Source: Zeus faber (Eukaryota; Chordata; Actinopteri; Zeiformes; Zeidae). From it: 64,000 bases of DNA. The notes below the pieces were generated by a model. That model was given only the letters and a program-made list of their open reading frames with translations, made no database searches and was not told the origin of the DNA. The translations under genes and the position numbers were made by a program. The stretch's first letter is position 1; each line of letters starts with the position of its first letter. Below are positions 25,257-38,904 of this stretch, in pieces. The stretch lies in the NCBI GenBank assembly GCA_960531495.1, contig OY482866.1, positions 4,405,418 through 4,469,417 of the forward strand, written 5' to 3'.

Positions 25257-26066
25257 TCATGTTCAACTGCTTTTTGCCCCGCCCAAGCTACAGTTAATGG
25301 TTAACCCTAACCATAACCCTGATAAAAAGGTTCGCATACCGTCCTGATACTGGACTTTTTTGGATCTTGGCTGTCCTGGAAGTATTGGCCGTTGCGGCAA
25401 GGGCAAAAAATCAAGAAAGACATATTTGAAAGAAGGCTAAATCCTTCGGGGATTTTTACGGCACTGCGTTCAGATGGCAGTCCCAGAGGGAGGCGTGGGT
25501 AAAAATCCAGCTTCTGACAAGTTCTTTCTGTAGATGTTATCCTAAATGCCTACTTTCTTCGAGCATTTAGGCAACAGCAGTATAATCATGCAAGCATTCA
25601 GACAGTTGACTTGGACCTCACTAGCTCCATGAAGCAACTACCCCATCTTACCTCAGTGTCAAAAGTGAATGCAAGAGGACGCCATGAACAAGAAGACATT
25701 TACTCTTTTTGGATCTTGGCGGTCCTGGAAGTATTGGCCGTTGTAGCAAGGGCAAAAAAATCATGAAAGACAAATTTGAAAGAAGGCCAAACCCTTTGGA
25801 GAATTTAACAGCACTGCGTTCAGATGGCAGTCCCAGATGGAGGCGTGGGTAAAAATGCAGCTTCTGACAAGTTCTTTCTGTAGATTTTATCCTAAATGCC
25901 TACTTTGCTCGAGCAATTATGCAACAGCAGCATAATCACCCAAGCATCCAGAGAGTTAACTTGGACCTCACTAGCTCCATGTGACACCTACCCCATCTTA
26001 TCTCAGTGTCAGCTGTAAAACTTGCATGACCTCAATTGTTGCTAGGCACTGTCTCCAACAGACCAC

Positions 26067-26137
26067 TGCATTGGCCGGGAATCGAACCCGGGCAACCCGC
26101 GTGGCAGGCGAGAATTCTTCCACTGAACCACCAATGC
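26067..26137 (-). tRNA. tRNA-Gly (GCC), canonical
   Basis: It is unchanged over 71 nt. Confidence 0.93.
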
Positions 26138-26947
26138 TCATGTTCACCTGCTTCTTGCCCCCCCCAAGCTACAGTTAATGGTTAACCCTAACCAAAATCC
26201 TGATAAAAAGGTTCGCATACCGTCCTGATACTGGACTTTTTTGGATCTTGGCTGTCCTGGAAGTATTGGCCAGTGCGGCAAGGGCAAAAAATCAAGAAAG
26301 ACATATTTGAAAGAAGGCCAAATCCTTCGGAGATTTTTACGGTGCTGCGTTCAGATGGCAGTCCCAGATGGAGGCGTGGGTAAAAATCCAGCTTCTGACA
26401 AGTTCTTTCTGTAGATGTTATCCTAAATGCCTACTTTGCTCGAGCATTTAGGCAACAGCAGTATAATCACCCAAGCATTCAGACAGTTGACTTGGACCTC
26501 ACTAGCTCTATGAAGCAACGACCCCATCTTACCTCAGAGTCAAAAGTGAATGCAAGAGGACGCCATGAACAAGAAGACATTTACTATTTTTGGATCTTGG
26601 CGGTCCTGGAAGTATTGGCCGTTGTAGCAAGGGCAAAAAAATCATGAAAGACAAATTTGAAAGAAGGCCAAACCCTTTGGAGAATTTAACAGCACTGCGT
26701 TCAGATGGCAGTCACAGAGGGAGGCGTGGGTAAAAATCCAGCTTCTGACAAGTTCTTTCTGTAGATGTTATCCTAAATGCCTACTTTGTTCGAGCAATTA
26801 TGCAACAGCAGCATAATGACCTAAGCATCCAGAGAGTTGACTTGGACCTCACTAGCTCCATGTGACACCTACCCCATCTTATCTCAGTGTCAGCTGTAAA
26901 ACTTGCATGACCTCAATTGTTGCTAGGCACTGTCTCCAACAGCCGAC

Positions 26948-27018
26948 TGCATTGGCCGGGAATCGAACCCGGGCAACCCGCGTGGCAGGCGAGAATTCTT
27001 CCACTGAACCACCAATGC
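26948..27018 (-). tRNA. tRNA-Gly (GCC), canonical
   Basis: It is unchanged over 71 nt, with the cagccgactg 3' flank. Confidence 0.93.
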
Positions 27019-27827
27019 TCATGTTCACCTGCTTCTTGCCCCCCCCAAGCTACAGTTAATGGTTAACCCTAACCAAAATCCTGATAAAAAGATTCGGATA
27101 CCGTCCTGATACTGGACTTTTTTGGATCTTGGCGGTCCTGGAAGTATTGGCCGTTGCGGCAAGGGCAAAAAATCAAGAAAGACATATTTGAAAGAAGGCT
27201 AAATCCTTCGGGGATTTTTACGGCACTGCGTTCAGATGGCAGTCCCAGATGGAGGCGTGGGTAAAAATCCAGCTTCTGACAAGTTCTTTCTGTAGATGTT
27301 ATCCTAAATGCCTACTTTGTTCGAGCATTTAGGCAACAGCAGCATAATAACCCAAGCATTCAGACAGTTGACTTGGACCACACTAGCTCCATGAAGCAAC
27401 TACCCCATCTTACCTCAGTGTCAAAAGTGAATGCAAGAAGAGGCCATGAACAAGAAGACATTTACTATTTTTGGATCTTGGCGGTCCTGGAATTATTGGG
27501 CGTTGTAGCAAGGGCAAAAAATCATGAAAGACAAATTTGAAAGAAGGCCAAACCCTTTGGAGAATTTAACAGCACTGCGTTCAGATGGCAGTCCCAGATG
27601 GAGGCGTGGGTAAAAATGCAGCTTCTGACAAGTTCTTTCTGTAGATTTTATTCTAAATGCCTACTTTGCTCGAGCAATTATGCAACAGCAGCATAATCAC
27701 TCAAGCATCCAGAGAGTTAACTTGGACCTCACTAGCTCCATGTGACACCTACCCCATCTTATCTCAGTGTCAGCTGTAAAATTTGCATGACCTCAATTGT
27801 TGCTAGGCACTGTCTCCAACAGACCAC

Positions 27828-27898
27828 TACATTGGCCGGGAATCGAACGCGGGCAACCCGCGTGGCAGGCGAGAATTCTTCCACTGAACCACCAATGC
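27828..27898 (-). pseudogene. tRNA-Gly, mosaic of relic and canonical halves
   Basis: It has the same composition as 12000: relic 3' half with a T-stem clash and a canonical 5' half. It is the first unit of a repeated four-unit block. Confidence 0.75.
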
Positions 27899-28708
27899 TC
27901 ATGTTCACCTGCTTCTTGCCCCCCCCAAGCTACAGTTAATGGTTAACCCTAACCAAAATCCTGATAAAAAGGTTCGCATACCGTCCTGATACTGGACTTT
28001 TTTGGATCTTGGCTGTCCTGGAAGTATTGGCCAGTGCGGCAAGGGCAAAAAATCAAGAAAGACATATTTGAAAGAAGGCCAAATCCTTCGGAGATTTTTA
28101 CGGTGCTGCGTTCAGATGGCAGTCCCAGATGGAGGCGTGGGTAAAAATCCAGCTTCTGACAAGTTCTTTCTGTAGATGTTATCCTAAATGCCTACTTTGC
28201 TCGAGCATTTAGGCAACAGCAGTATAATCACCCAAGCATTCAGACAGTTGACTTGGACCTCACTAGCTCTATGAAGCAACGACCCCATCTTACCTCAGAG
28301 TCAAAAGTGAATGCAAGAGGACGCCATGAACAAGAAGACATTTACTATTTTTGGATCTTGGCGGTCCTGGAAGTATTGGCCGTTGTAGCAAGGGCAAAAA
28401 AATCATGAAAGACAAATTTGAAAGAAGGCCAAACCCTTTGGAGAATTTAACAGCACTGCGTTCAGATGGCAGTCCCAGATGGAGGCGTGGGTAAAAATGC
28501 AGCTTCTGACAAGTTCTTTCTGTAGATTTTATCCTAAATGCCTACTTTGCTCGAGCAATTATGCAACAGCAGCATAATCACCCAAGCATCCAGAGAGTTA
28601 ACTTGGACCTCACTAGCTCCATGTGACACCTACCCCATCTTATCTCAGTGTCAGCTGTAAAACTTGCATGACCTCAATTGTTGCTAGGCACTGTCTCCAA
28701 CAGACCAC

Positions 28709-28779
28709 TGCATTGGCCGGGAATCGAACCCGGGCAACCCGCGTGGCAGGCGAGAATTCTTCCACTGAACCACCAATGC
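28709..28779 (-). tRNA. tRNA-Gly (GCC), canonical
   Basis: It is unchanged; second unit of the repeated block (equivalent to 12881 and 40436). Confidence 0.93.
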
Positions 28780-29589
28780 TCATGTTCACCTGCTTCTTGC
28801 CCCCCCCAAGCTACAGTTAATGGTTAACCCTAACCAAAATCCTGATAAAAAGGTTCGCATACCGTCCTGATACTGGACTTTTTTGGATCTTGGCTGTCCT
28901 GGAAGTATTGGCCAGTGCGGCAAGGGCAAAAAATCAAGAAAGACATATTTGAAAGAAGGCCAAATCCTTCGGAGATTTTTACGGTGCTGCGTTCAGATGG
29001 CAGTCCCAGATGGAGGCGTGGGTAAAAATCCAGCTTCTGACAAGTTCTTTCTGTAGATGTTATCCTAAATGCCTACTTTGCTCGAGCATTTAGGCAACAG
29101 CAGTATAATCACCCAAGCATTCAGACAGTTGACTTGGACCTCACTAGCTCTATGAAGCAACGACCCCATCTTACCTCAGAGTCAAAAGTGAATGCAAGAG
29201 GACGCCATGAACAAGAAGACATTTACTATTTTTGGATCTTGGCGGTCCTGGAAGTATTGGCCGTTGTAGCAAGGGCAAAAAAATCATGAAAGACAAATTT
29301 GAAAGAAGGCCAAACCCTTTGGAGAATTTAACAGCACTGCGTTCAGATGGCAGTCACAGAGGGAGGCGTGGGTAAAAATCCAGCTTCTGACAAGTTCTTT
29401 CTGTAGATGTTATCCTAAATGCCTACTTTGTTCGAGCAATTATGCAACAGCAGCATAATGACCTAAGCATCCAGAGAGTTGACTTGGACCTCACTAGCTC
29501 CATGTGACACCTACCCCATCTTATCTCAGTGTCAGCTGTAAAACTTGCATGACCTCAATTGTTGCTAGGCACTGTCTCCAACAGCCGAC

Positions 29590-29660
29590 TGCATTGGCCG
29601 GGAATCGAACCCGGGCAACCCGCGTGGCAGGCGAGAATTCTTCCACTGAACCACCAATGC
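29590..29660 (-). tRNA. tRNA-Gly (GCC), canonical
   Basis: It is unchanged; its leader has the tgcctccccc marker shared with 13762 and 41317. Confidence 0.93.
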
Positions 29661-30470
29661 TCATGTTCACCTGCTTCTTGCCTCCCCCAAGCTACAGTTA
29701 ATGGTTAACCCTAACCAAAATCCTGATAAAAAGATTCGGATACCGTCCTGATACTGGACTTTTTTGGATCTTGGCGGTCCTGGAAGTATTGGCCGTTGCG
29801 GCAAGGGCAAAAAATCAAGAAAGACATATTTGAAAGAAGGCTAAATCCTTCGGAGATTTTTACGGTGCTGCGTTCAGATGGCAGTCCCAGATGGAGGCGT
29901 GGGTAAAAATCCAGCTTCTGACAAGTTCTTTCTGTAGATGTTATCCTAAATGCCTACTTTGCTCGAGCATTTAGGCAACAGCAGTATAATCACCCAAGCA
30001 TTCAGACAGTTGACTTGGACCTCACTAGCTCTATGAAGCAACGACCCCATCTTACCTCAGAGTCAAAAGTGAATGCAAGAGGACGCCATGAACAAGAAGA
30101 CATTTACTATTTTTGGATCTTGGCGGTCCTGGAAGTATTGGCCGTTGTAGCAAGGGCAAAAAAATCATGAAAGACAAATTTGAAAGAAGGCCAAACCCTT
30201 TGGAGAATTTAACAGCACTGCGTTCAGATGGCAGTCACAGAGGGAGGCGTGGGTAAAAATCCAGCTTCTGACAAGTTCTTTCTGTAGATGTTATCCTAAA
30301 TGCCTACTTTGTTCGAGCAATTATGCAACAGCAGCATAATGACCTAAGCATCCAGAGAGTTGACTTGGACCTCACTAGCTCCATGTGACACCTACCCCAT
30401 CTTATCTCAGTGTCAGCTGTAAAACTTGCATGACCTCAATTGTTGCTAGGCACTGTCTCCAACAGCCGAC

Positions 30471-30541
30471 TGCATTGGCCGGGAATCGAACCCGGGCAAC
30501 CCGCGTGGCAGGCGAGAATTCTTCCACTGAACCACCAATGC
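30471..30541 (-). tRNA. tRNA-Gly (GCC), canonical
   Basis: It is unchanged; fourth unit of the repeated block (equivalent to 14643 and 42198). Confidence 0.93.
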
Positions 30542-31699
30542 TCATGTTCACCTGCTTCTTGCCCCCCCCAAGCTACAGTTAATGGTTAACCCTAACCAAA
30601 ATCCTGATAAAAAGATTCGGATACCGTCCTGATACTGGACTTTTTTGGATCTTGGCGGTCCTGGAAGTATTGGCCGTTGCGGCAAGGGCAAAAAATCAAG
30701 AAAGACATATTTGAAAGAAGGCTAAATCCTTCGGGGATTTTTACGGCACTGCGTTCAGATGGCAGTCCCAGAGGGAGGCGTGGGTAAAAATCCAGCTTCT
30801 GACAAGTTCTTTCTGTAGATTTTATCCTAAATGCCTACTTTCTTCGAGCATTTAGGCAACAGCAGTATAATCACCCAAGCATTCAGAAAGTTGGCATGGA
30901 CCTCACAAGCTCCATGAAGCAACGACCCCATCTTACCTCAGAGTCAAAAGTGAATGCAAGAAGACGCCAGGAACAAGAAGACATTTACTATTTATGGATC
31001 TTGGCGGTCCTGGAAGTATTGGCCGTTGCGGCAAGGGCAAAAAATCAAGAAAGACATATTTGAAAGAAGGCTAAATCCTTCGGGGATTTTTACGGCGCTG
31101 CGTTCAGATGGCAGTCCCAGAGGGAGGCGTGGGTAAAAATCCAGCTTCTGACAAGTTCTTTCTGTAGATGTTATCCTAAATGCCTACTTTGCTCGAGCAT
31201 TTAGGCAACAGCAGTATAATCACCCAAGCATTCAGACAGTTGACTTGGACCTCACTAGCTCCATGAAGCAACGACCCCATCTTACCTCAGAGTCAAAAGT
31301 GAATGCAAGAAGACGCCATGAACAAGAAGACATTTACTATTTTTGGATCTTGGCGGTCCTGGAATTATTGGGCGTTGTAGCAAGGGCAAAAAATCATGAA
31401 AGACAAATTTGAAAGAAGGCCAAACCCTTTGGAGAATTTAACAGCACTGCGTTCAGATGGCAGTCCCAGATGGAGGCGTGGGTAAAAATGCAGCTTCTGA
31501 CAAGTTCTTTCTGTAGATTTTATTCTAAATGCCTACTTTGCTCGAGCAATTATGCAACAGCAGCATAATCACCCAAGCATCCAGAGAGTTGACTTGGACC
31601 TCACTAGCTCCATGTGACACCTACCCCATCTTATCTCAGTGTCAGCTGTAAAACTTGCGAGACCTCAATTGTTGTTAGGCACTGTCTCCAACAGACCAC
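30542..31699. repeat. Three half-units (one extra)
   Basis: The tRNA spacing is 1229 bp; it contains the gttggcatggacctcac half-unit. Confidence 0.88.
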
Positions 31700-31770
31700 T
31701 GCATTGGCCGGGAATCGAACCCGGGCAACCCGCGTGGCAGGCGAGAATTCTTCCACTGAACCACCAATGC
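31700..31770 (-). tRNA. tRNA-Gly (GCC), canonical
   Basis: It is unchanged over 71 nt. The trailer has a private cttgcgagacc change. Confidence 0.93.
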
Positions 31771-32579
31771 TCATGTTCAACTGCTTTTTGCCCCCCCCAA
31801 GCTACAGTTAATGGTTAACCCTAACCATAACCCTTATAAAAAGGTTCGGATACCGTCCTGATACTGGACTTTTTGGGATCTTGGCGGTCCTGGAAGTATT
31901 GGCCGTTGCGGCAAGGGCAAAAAATCAAGAAAGACATATTTGAAAGAAGGCTAAATCCTTCGGGGATTTTTACGGCACTGCGTTCAGATGGCAGTCCCAG
32001 ATGGAGGCGTGGGTAAAAATCCAGCTTCTGACAAGTTCTTTCTGTAGATGTTATCCTAAATGCCTACTTTGTTCGAGCATTTAGGCAACAGCAGCATAAT
32101 AACCCAAGCATTCAGACAGTTGACTTGGACCACACTAGCTCCATGAAGCAACTACCCCATCTTACCTCAGTGTCAAAAGTGAATGCAAGAAGAGGCCATG
32201 AACAAGAAGACATTTACTATTTTTGGATCTTGGCGGTCCTGGAATTATTGGGCGTTGTAGCAAGGGCAAAAAATCATGAAAGACAAATTTGAAAGAAGGC
32301 CAAACCCTTTGGAGAATTTAACAGCACTGCGTTCAGATGGCAGTCCCAGATGGAGGCGTGGGTAAAAATGCAGCTTCTGACAAGTTCTTTCTGTAGATTT
32401 TATTCTAAATGCCTACTTTGCTCGAGCAATTATGCAACAGCAGCATAATCACCCAAGCATCCAGAGAGTTAACTTGGACCTCACTAGCTCCATGTGACAC
32501 CTACCCCATCTTATCTCAGTGTCAGCTGTAAAATTTGCATGACCTCAATTGTTGCTAGGCACTGTCTCCAACAGACCAC

Positions 32580-32650
32580 TACATTGGCCGGGAATCGAAC
32601 GCGGGCAACCCGCGTGGCAGGCGAGAATTCTTCCACTGAACCACCAATGC
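32580..32650 (-). pseudogene. tRNA-Gly, mosaic of relic and canonical halves
   Basis: It is of the 12000 class. Confidence 0.75.
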
Positions 32651-33460
32651 TCATGTTCACCTGCTTCTTGCCCCCCCCAAGCTACAGTTAATGGTTAACC
32701 CTAACCAAAATCCTGATAAAAAGGTTCGCATACCGTCCTGATACTGGACTTTTTTGGATCTTGGCTGTCCTGGAAGTATTGGCCGTTGCGGCAAGGGCAA
32801 AAAATCAAGAAAGACATATTTGAAAGAAGGCCAAATCCTTCGGAGATTTTTACGGTGCTGCGTTCAGATGGCAGTCCCAGATGGAGGCGTGGGTAAAAAT
32901 CCAGCTTCTGACAAGTTCTTTCTGTAGATGTTATCCTAAATGCCTACTTTGCTCGAGCATTTAGGCAACAGCAGTATAATCACCCAAGCATTCAGACAGT
33001 TGACTTGGACCTCACTAGCTCTATGAAGCAACGACCCCATCTTACCTCAGAGTCAAAAGTGAATGCAAGAGGACGCCATGAACAAGAAGACATTTACTAT
33101 TTTTGGATCTTGGCGGTCCTGGAAGTATTGGCCGTTGTAGCAAGGGCAAAAAAATCATGAAAGACAAATTTGAAAGAAGGCCAAACCCTTTGGAGAATTT
33201 AACAGCACTGCGTTCAGATGGCAGTCACAGAGGGAGGCGTGGGTAAAAATCCAGCTTCTGACAAGTTCTTTCTGTAGATGTTATCCTAAATGCCTACTTT
33301 GTTCGAGCAATTATGCAACAGCAGCATAATGACCTAAGCATCCAGAGAGTTGACTTGGACCTCACTAGCTCCATGTGACACCTACCCCATCTTATCTCAG
33401 TGTCAGCTGTAAAACTTGCATGACCTCAATTGTTGCTAGGCACTGTCTCCAACAGCCGAC

Positions 33461-33531
33461 TGCATTGGCCGGGAATCGAACCCGGGCAACCCGCGTGGCA
33501 GGCGAGAATTCTTCCACTGAACCACCAATGC
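33461..33531 (-). tRNA. tRNA-Gly (GCC), canonical
   Basis: It is unchanged; the leader begins catttt where neighbours have catgtt. Confidence 0.93.
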
Positions 33532-34689
33532 TCATTTTCACCTGCTTCTTGCCCCCCCCAAGCTACAGTTAATGGTTAACCCTAACCAAAATCCTGATAA
33601 AAAGATTCTGGTACCGTCCTGATACTGGACTTTTTTGGATCTTGGCGGTCCTGGAAGTATTGGCCGTTGCGGCAAGGGCAAAAAATCAAGAAAGACATAT
33701 TTGAAAGAAGGCTAAATCCTTCGGGGATTTTTACGGCACTGCGTTCAGATGGCAGTCCCAGAGGGAGGCGTGGGTAAAAATCCAGCTTCTGACAAGTTCT
33801 TTCTGTAGATTTTATCCTAAATGCCTACTTTCTTCGAGCATTTAGGCAACAGCAGTATAATCACCCAAGCATTCAGAAAGTTGGCATGGACCTCACAAGC
33901 TCCATGAAGCAACGACCCCATCTTACCTCAGAGTCAAAAGTGAATGCAAGAAGACGCCAGGAACAAGAAGACATTTACTATTTATGGATCTTGGCGGTCC
34001 TGGAAGTATTGGCCGTTGCGGCAAGGGCAAAAAATCAAGAAAGACATATTTGAAAGAAGGCTAAATCCTTCGGGGATTTTTACGGCGCTGCGTTCAGATG
34101 GCAGTCCCAGAGGGAGGCGTGGGTAAAAATCCAGCTTCTGACAAGTTCTTTCTGTAGATGTTATCCTAAATGCCTACTTTGCTCGAGCATTTAGGCAACA
34201 GCAGTATAATCACCCAAGCATTCAGACAGTTGACTTGGACCTCACTAGCTCCATGAAGCAACGACCCCATCTTACCTCAGAGTCAAAAGTGAATGCAAGA
34301 AGACGCCATGAACAAGAAGACATTTACTATTTTTGGATCTTGGCGGTCCTGGAATTATTGGGCGTTGTAGCAAGGGCAAAAAATCATGAAAGACAAATTT
34401 GAAAGAAGGCCAAACCCTTTGGAGAATTTAACAGCACTGCGTTCAGATGGCAGTCCCAGATGGAGGCGTGGGTAAAAATGCAGCTTCTGACAAGTTCTTT
34501 CTGTAGATTTTATCCTAAATGCCTACTTTGCTCGAGCAATTATGCAACAGCAGCATAATCACCCAAGCATCCAGAGAGTTGACTTGGACTTCACTAGCTC
34601 CATGTGACACCTACCCCATCTTATCTCAGTGTCAGCTGTAAAACTTGCATGACCTCAATTGTTGTTAGGCACTGTCTCCAACAGACCAC
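33532..34689. repeat. Three half-units (one extra)
   Basis: The tRNA spacing is 1229 bp. Confidence 0.88.
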
Positions 34690-34760
34690 TGCATTGGCCG
34701 GGAATCGAACCCGGGCAACCCGCGTGGCAGGCGAGAATTCTTCCACTGAACCACCAATGC
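34690..34760 (-). tRNA. tRNA-Gly (GCC), canonical
   Basis: It is unchanged over 71 nt, with the gttgttaggc flank. Confidence 0.93.
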
Positions 34761-35569
34761 TCATGTTCAACTGCTTTTTGCCCCCCCCAAGCTACAGTTA
34801 ATGGTTAACCCTAACCATAACCCTTATAAAAAGGTTCGGATACCGTCCTGATACTGGACTTTTTGGGATCTTGGCGGTCCTGGAAGTATTGGCCGTTGCG
34901 GCAAGGGCAAAAAATCAAGAAAGACATATTTGAAAGAAGGCTAAATCCTTCGGGGATTTTTACGGCACTGCGTTCAGATGGCAGTCCCAGATGGAGGCGT
35001 GGGTAAAAATCCAGCTTCTGACAAGTTCTTTCTGTAGATGTTATCCTAAATGCCTACTTTGTTCGAGCATTTAGGCAACAGCAGCATAATAACTCAAGCA
35101 TTCAGACAGTTGACTTGGACCACACTAGCTCCATGAAGCAACTACCCCATCTTACCTCAGTGTCAAAAGTGAATGCAAGAAGAGGCCATGAACAAGAAGA
35201 CATTTACTATTTTTGGATCTTGGCGGTCCTGGAATTATTGGGCGTTGTAGCAAGGGCAAAAAATCATGAAAGACAAATTTGAAAGAAGGCCAAACCCTTT
35301 GGAGAATTTAACAGCACTGCGTTCAGATGGCAGTCCCAGATGGAGGCGTGGGTAAAAATGTAGCTTCTGACAAGTTCTTTCTGTAGATTTTATTCTAAAT
35401 GCCTACTTTGCTCGAGCGATTATGCAACAGCAGCATAATCACCCAAGCATCCAGAGAGTTAACTTGGACCTCACTAGCTCCATGTGACACCTACCCCATC
35501 TTATCTCAGTGTCAGCTGTAAAATTTGCATGACCTCAATTGTTGCTAGGCACTGTCTCCAACAGACCAC

Positions 35570-35639
35570 TACATTGGCCGGGAATAAACCCGGGCAACCC
35601 GCGTGGCAGGCGAGAATTCTTCCACTGAACCACCAAAGC
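35570..35639 (-). pseudogene. tRNA-Gly pseudogene, six-base T loop and relic acceptor
   Basis: It has the double lesion of 15523 and is 70 nt long. Confidence 0.85.
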
Positions 35640-36797
35640 TCATGTTCAACTGCTTTTTGCCCCCCCCAAGCTACAGTTAATGGTTAACCCTAACCATAAC
35701 CCTTATAAAAAGGTTCGGATACCGTCCTGATACTGGACTTTTTTGGATCTTGGCTGTCCTGGAAGTATTGGCCGTTGCGGCAAGGGCAAAAAATCAAGAA
35801 AGACATATTTGAAAGAAGGCTAAATCCTTCGGGGATTTTTACGGCACTGCGTTCAGATGGCAGTCCCAGAGGGAGGCGTGGGTAAAAATCCAGCTTCTGA
35901 CAAGTTCTTTCTGTAGATGTTATCCTAAATGCCTACTTTGTTCGAGCATTTAGGCAACAGCAGCATAATAACCCAAGCATTCAGACAGTTGACTTGGACC
36001 TCACTAGCTCCATGAAGCAACTACCCCATCTTACCTCAGTGTCAAAAGTGAATGCAAGAAGAGGCCATGAACAAGAAGACATTTACTATTTTTGGATCTT
36101 GGCGGTCCTGGAAGTATTGGCCGTTGCGGCAAGGGCAAAAAATCAAGAAAGACATATTTGAAAGAAGGCTAAATCCTTCGGGGATTTTTACGGCGCTGCG
36201 TTCAGATGGCAGTCCCAGAGGGAGGCGTGGGTAAAAATCCAGCTTCTGACAAGTTCTTTCTGTAGATGTTATCCTAAATGCCTACTTTGCTCGAGCATTT
36301 AGGCAACAGCAGTATAATCACCCAAGCATTCAGACAGTTGACTTGGACCTCACTAGCTCCATGAAGCAACGACCCCATCTTACCTCAGAGTCAAAAGTGA
36401 ATGCAAGAAGACGCCATGAACAAGAAGACATTTACTATTTTTGGATCTTGGCGGTCCTGGAATTATTGGGCGTTGTAGCAAGGGCAAAAAATCATGAAAG
36501 ACAAATTTGAAAGAAGGCCAAACCCTTTGGAGAATTTAACAGCACTGCGTTCAGATGGCAGTCCCAGATGGAGGCGTGGGTAAAAATGCAGCTTCTGACA
36601 AGTTCTTTCTGTAGATGTTATCCTAAATGCCTACTTTGTCCGAGCATTTAGGCAACAGCAGCATAGTAACCCAAGCATTCAGACAGTTGACTTGGACCTC
36701 ACTAGCTCCATGTGACACCTACCCCATCTTATCTAGGTGTCAGCTGTAAAACTTGCATGACCTCAATTGTTGCTAGGCACTGTCTCCAACAGACCAC
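35640..36797. repeat. Three half-units (one extra)
   Basis: The tRNA spacing is 1228 bp, as in the block following 15523. Confidence 0.88.
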
Positions 36798-36868
36798 TGC
36801 ATTGGCCGGGAATCGAACCCGGGCAACCCGCGTGGCAGGCGAGAATTCTTCCACTGAACCACCAATGC
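36798..36868 (-). tRNA. tRNA-Gly (GCC), canonical
   Basis: It is unchanged over 71 nt. Confidence 0.93.
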
Positions 36869-38025
36869 TCATGTTCACCTGCTTCTTGCCCCCCCCAAGC
36901 TACAGTTAATGGTTAACCCTAACCAAAATCCTGATAAAAAGATTCGGATACCGTCCTGATACTGGACTTTTTTGGATCTTGGCGGTCCTGGAAGTATTGG
37001 CCGCCGGGCAAGGGCAAAAAATCAAGAAAGACATATTTGAAAGAAGGCTAAATCCTTCGGGGATTTTTACGGCACTGCGTTCAGATGGCAGTCCCAGAGG
37101 GAGGCGTGGGTAAAAATCCAGCTTCTGACAAGTTCTTTCTGTAGATTTTATCCTAAATGCCTACTTTCTTCGAGCATTTAGGCAACAGCAGTATAATCAC
37201 CCAAGCATTCAGAAAGTTGGCATGGACCTCACAAGCTCCATGAAGCAACGACCCCATCTTACCTCAGAGTCAAAAGTGAATGCAAGAAGACGCCAGGAAC
37301 AAGAAGACATTTACTATTTATGGATCTTGGCGGTCCTGGAAGTATTGGCCGTTGCGGCAAGGGCAAAAAATCAAGAAAGACATATTTGAAAGAAGGCTAA
37401 ATCCTTCGGGGATTTTTACGGCGCTGCGTTCAGATGGCAGTCCCAGAGGGAGGCGTGGGTAAAAATCCAGCTTCTGACAAGTTCTTTCTGTAGATGTTAT
37501 CCTAAATGCCTACTTTGCTCGAGCATTTAGGCAACAGCAGTATAATCACCCAAGCATTCAGACAGTTGACTTGGACCTCACTAGCTCCATGAAGCAACGA
37601 CCCCATCTTACCTCAGAGTCAAAAGTGAATGCAAGAAGACGCCATGAACAAGAAGACATTTACTATTTTTGGATCTTGGCGGTCCTGGAATTATTGGGCG
37701 TTGTAGCAAGGGCAAAAAATCATGAAAGACAAATTTGAAAGAAGGCCAAACCCTTTGGAGAATTTAACAGCACTGCGTTCAGATGGCAGTCCCAGATGGA
37801 GGCGTGGGTAAAAATGCAGCTTCTGACAAGTTCTTTCTGTAGATTTTATCCTAAATGCCTACTTTGCTCGAGCAATTATGCAACAGCAGCATAATCACCC
37901 AAGCATCCAGAGAGTTGACTTGGACTTCACTAGCTCCATGTGACACCTACCCCATCTTATCTCAGTGTCAGCTGTAAAACTTGCATGACCTCAATTGTTG
38001 TTAGGCACTGTCTCCAACAGACCAC
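36869..38025. repeat. Three half-units (one extra)
   Basis: The tRNA spacing is 1228 bp. There is a private one-base shortening near 37,003 (ggccgccgggcaagg). Confidence 0.88.
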
Positions 38026-38096
38026 TGCATTGGCCGGGAATCGAACCCTGGCAACCCGCGTGGCAGGCGAGAATTCTTCCACTGAACCACCAATGC
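38026..38096 (-). tRNA. tRNA-Gly (GCC), one T-stem mismatch
   Basis: It is canonical except for ccctgg on plus (for cccggg), which gives CAGGG in the T stem and an A-G clash at pair 50. Confidence 0.75.
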
Positions 38097-38904
38097 TCAT
38101 GTTCAACTGCTTTTTGCCCCCCCCAAGCTACAGTTAATGGTTAACCCTAACCATAACCCTTATAAAAAGGTTCGGATACCGTCCTGATACTGGACTTTTT
38201 GGGATCTTGGCGGTCCTGGAAGTATTGGCCGTTGCGGCAAGGGCAAAAAATCAAGAAAGACATATTTGAAAGAAGGCTAAATCCTTCGGGGATTTTTACG
38301 GCACTGCGTTCAGATGGCAGTCCCAGATGGAGGCGTGGGTAAAAATCCAGCTTCTGACAAGTTCTTTCTGTAGATGTTATCCTAAATGCCTACTTTGTTC
38401 GAGCATTTAGGCAACAGCAGCATAATAACTCAAGCATTCAGACAGTTGACTTGGACCACACTAGCTCCATGAAGCAACTACCCCATCTTACCTCAGTGTC
38501 AAAAGTGAATGCAAGAAGAGGCCATGAACAAGAAGACATTTACTATTTTTGGATCTTGGCGGTCCTGGAATTATTGGGCGTTGTAGCAAGGGCAAAAAAT
38601 CATGAAAGACAAATTTGAAAGAAGGCCAAACCCTTTGGAGAATTTAACAGCACTGCGTTCAGATGGCAGTCCCAGATGGAGGCGTGGGTAAAAATGCAGC
38701 TTCTGACAAGTTCTTTCTGTAGATTTTATTCTAAATGCCTACTTTGCTCGAGCGATTATGCAACAGCAGCATAATCACCCAAGCATCCAGAGAGTTAACT
38801 TGGACCTCACTAGCTCCATGTGACACCTACCCCATCTTATCTCAGTGTCAGCTGTAAAATTTGCATGACCTCAATTGTTGCTAGGCACTGTCTCCAACAG
38901 ACCA

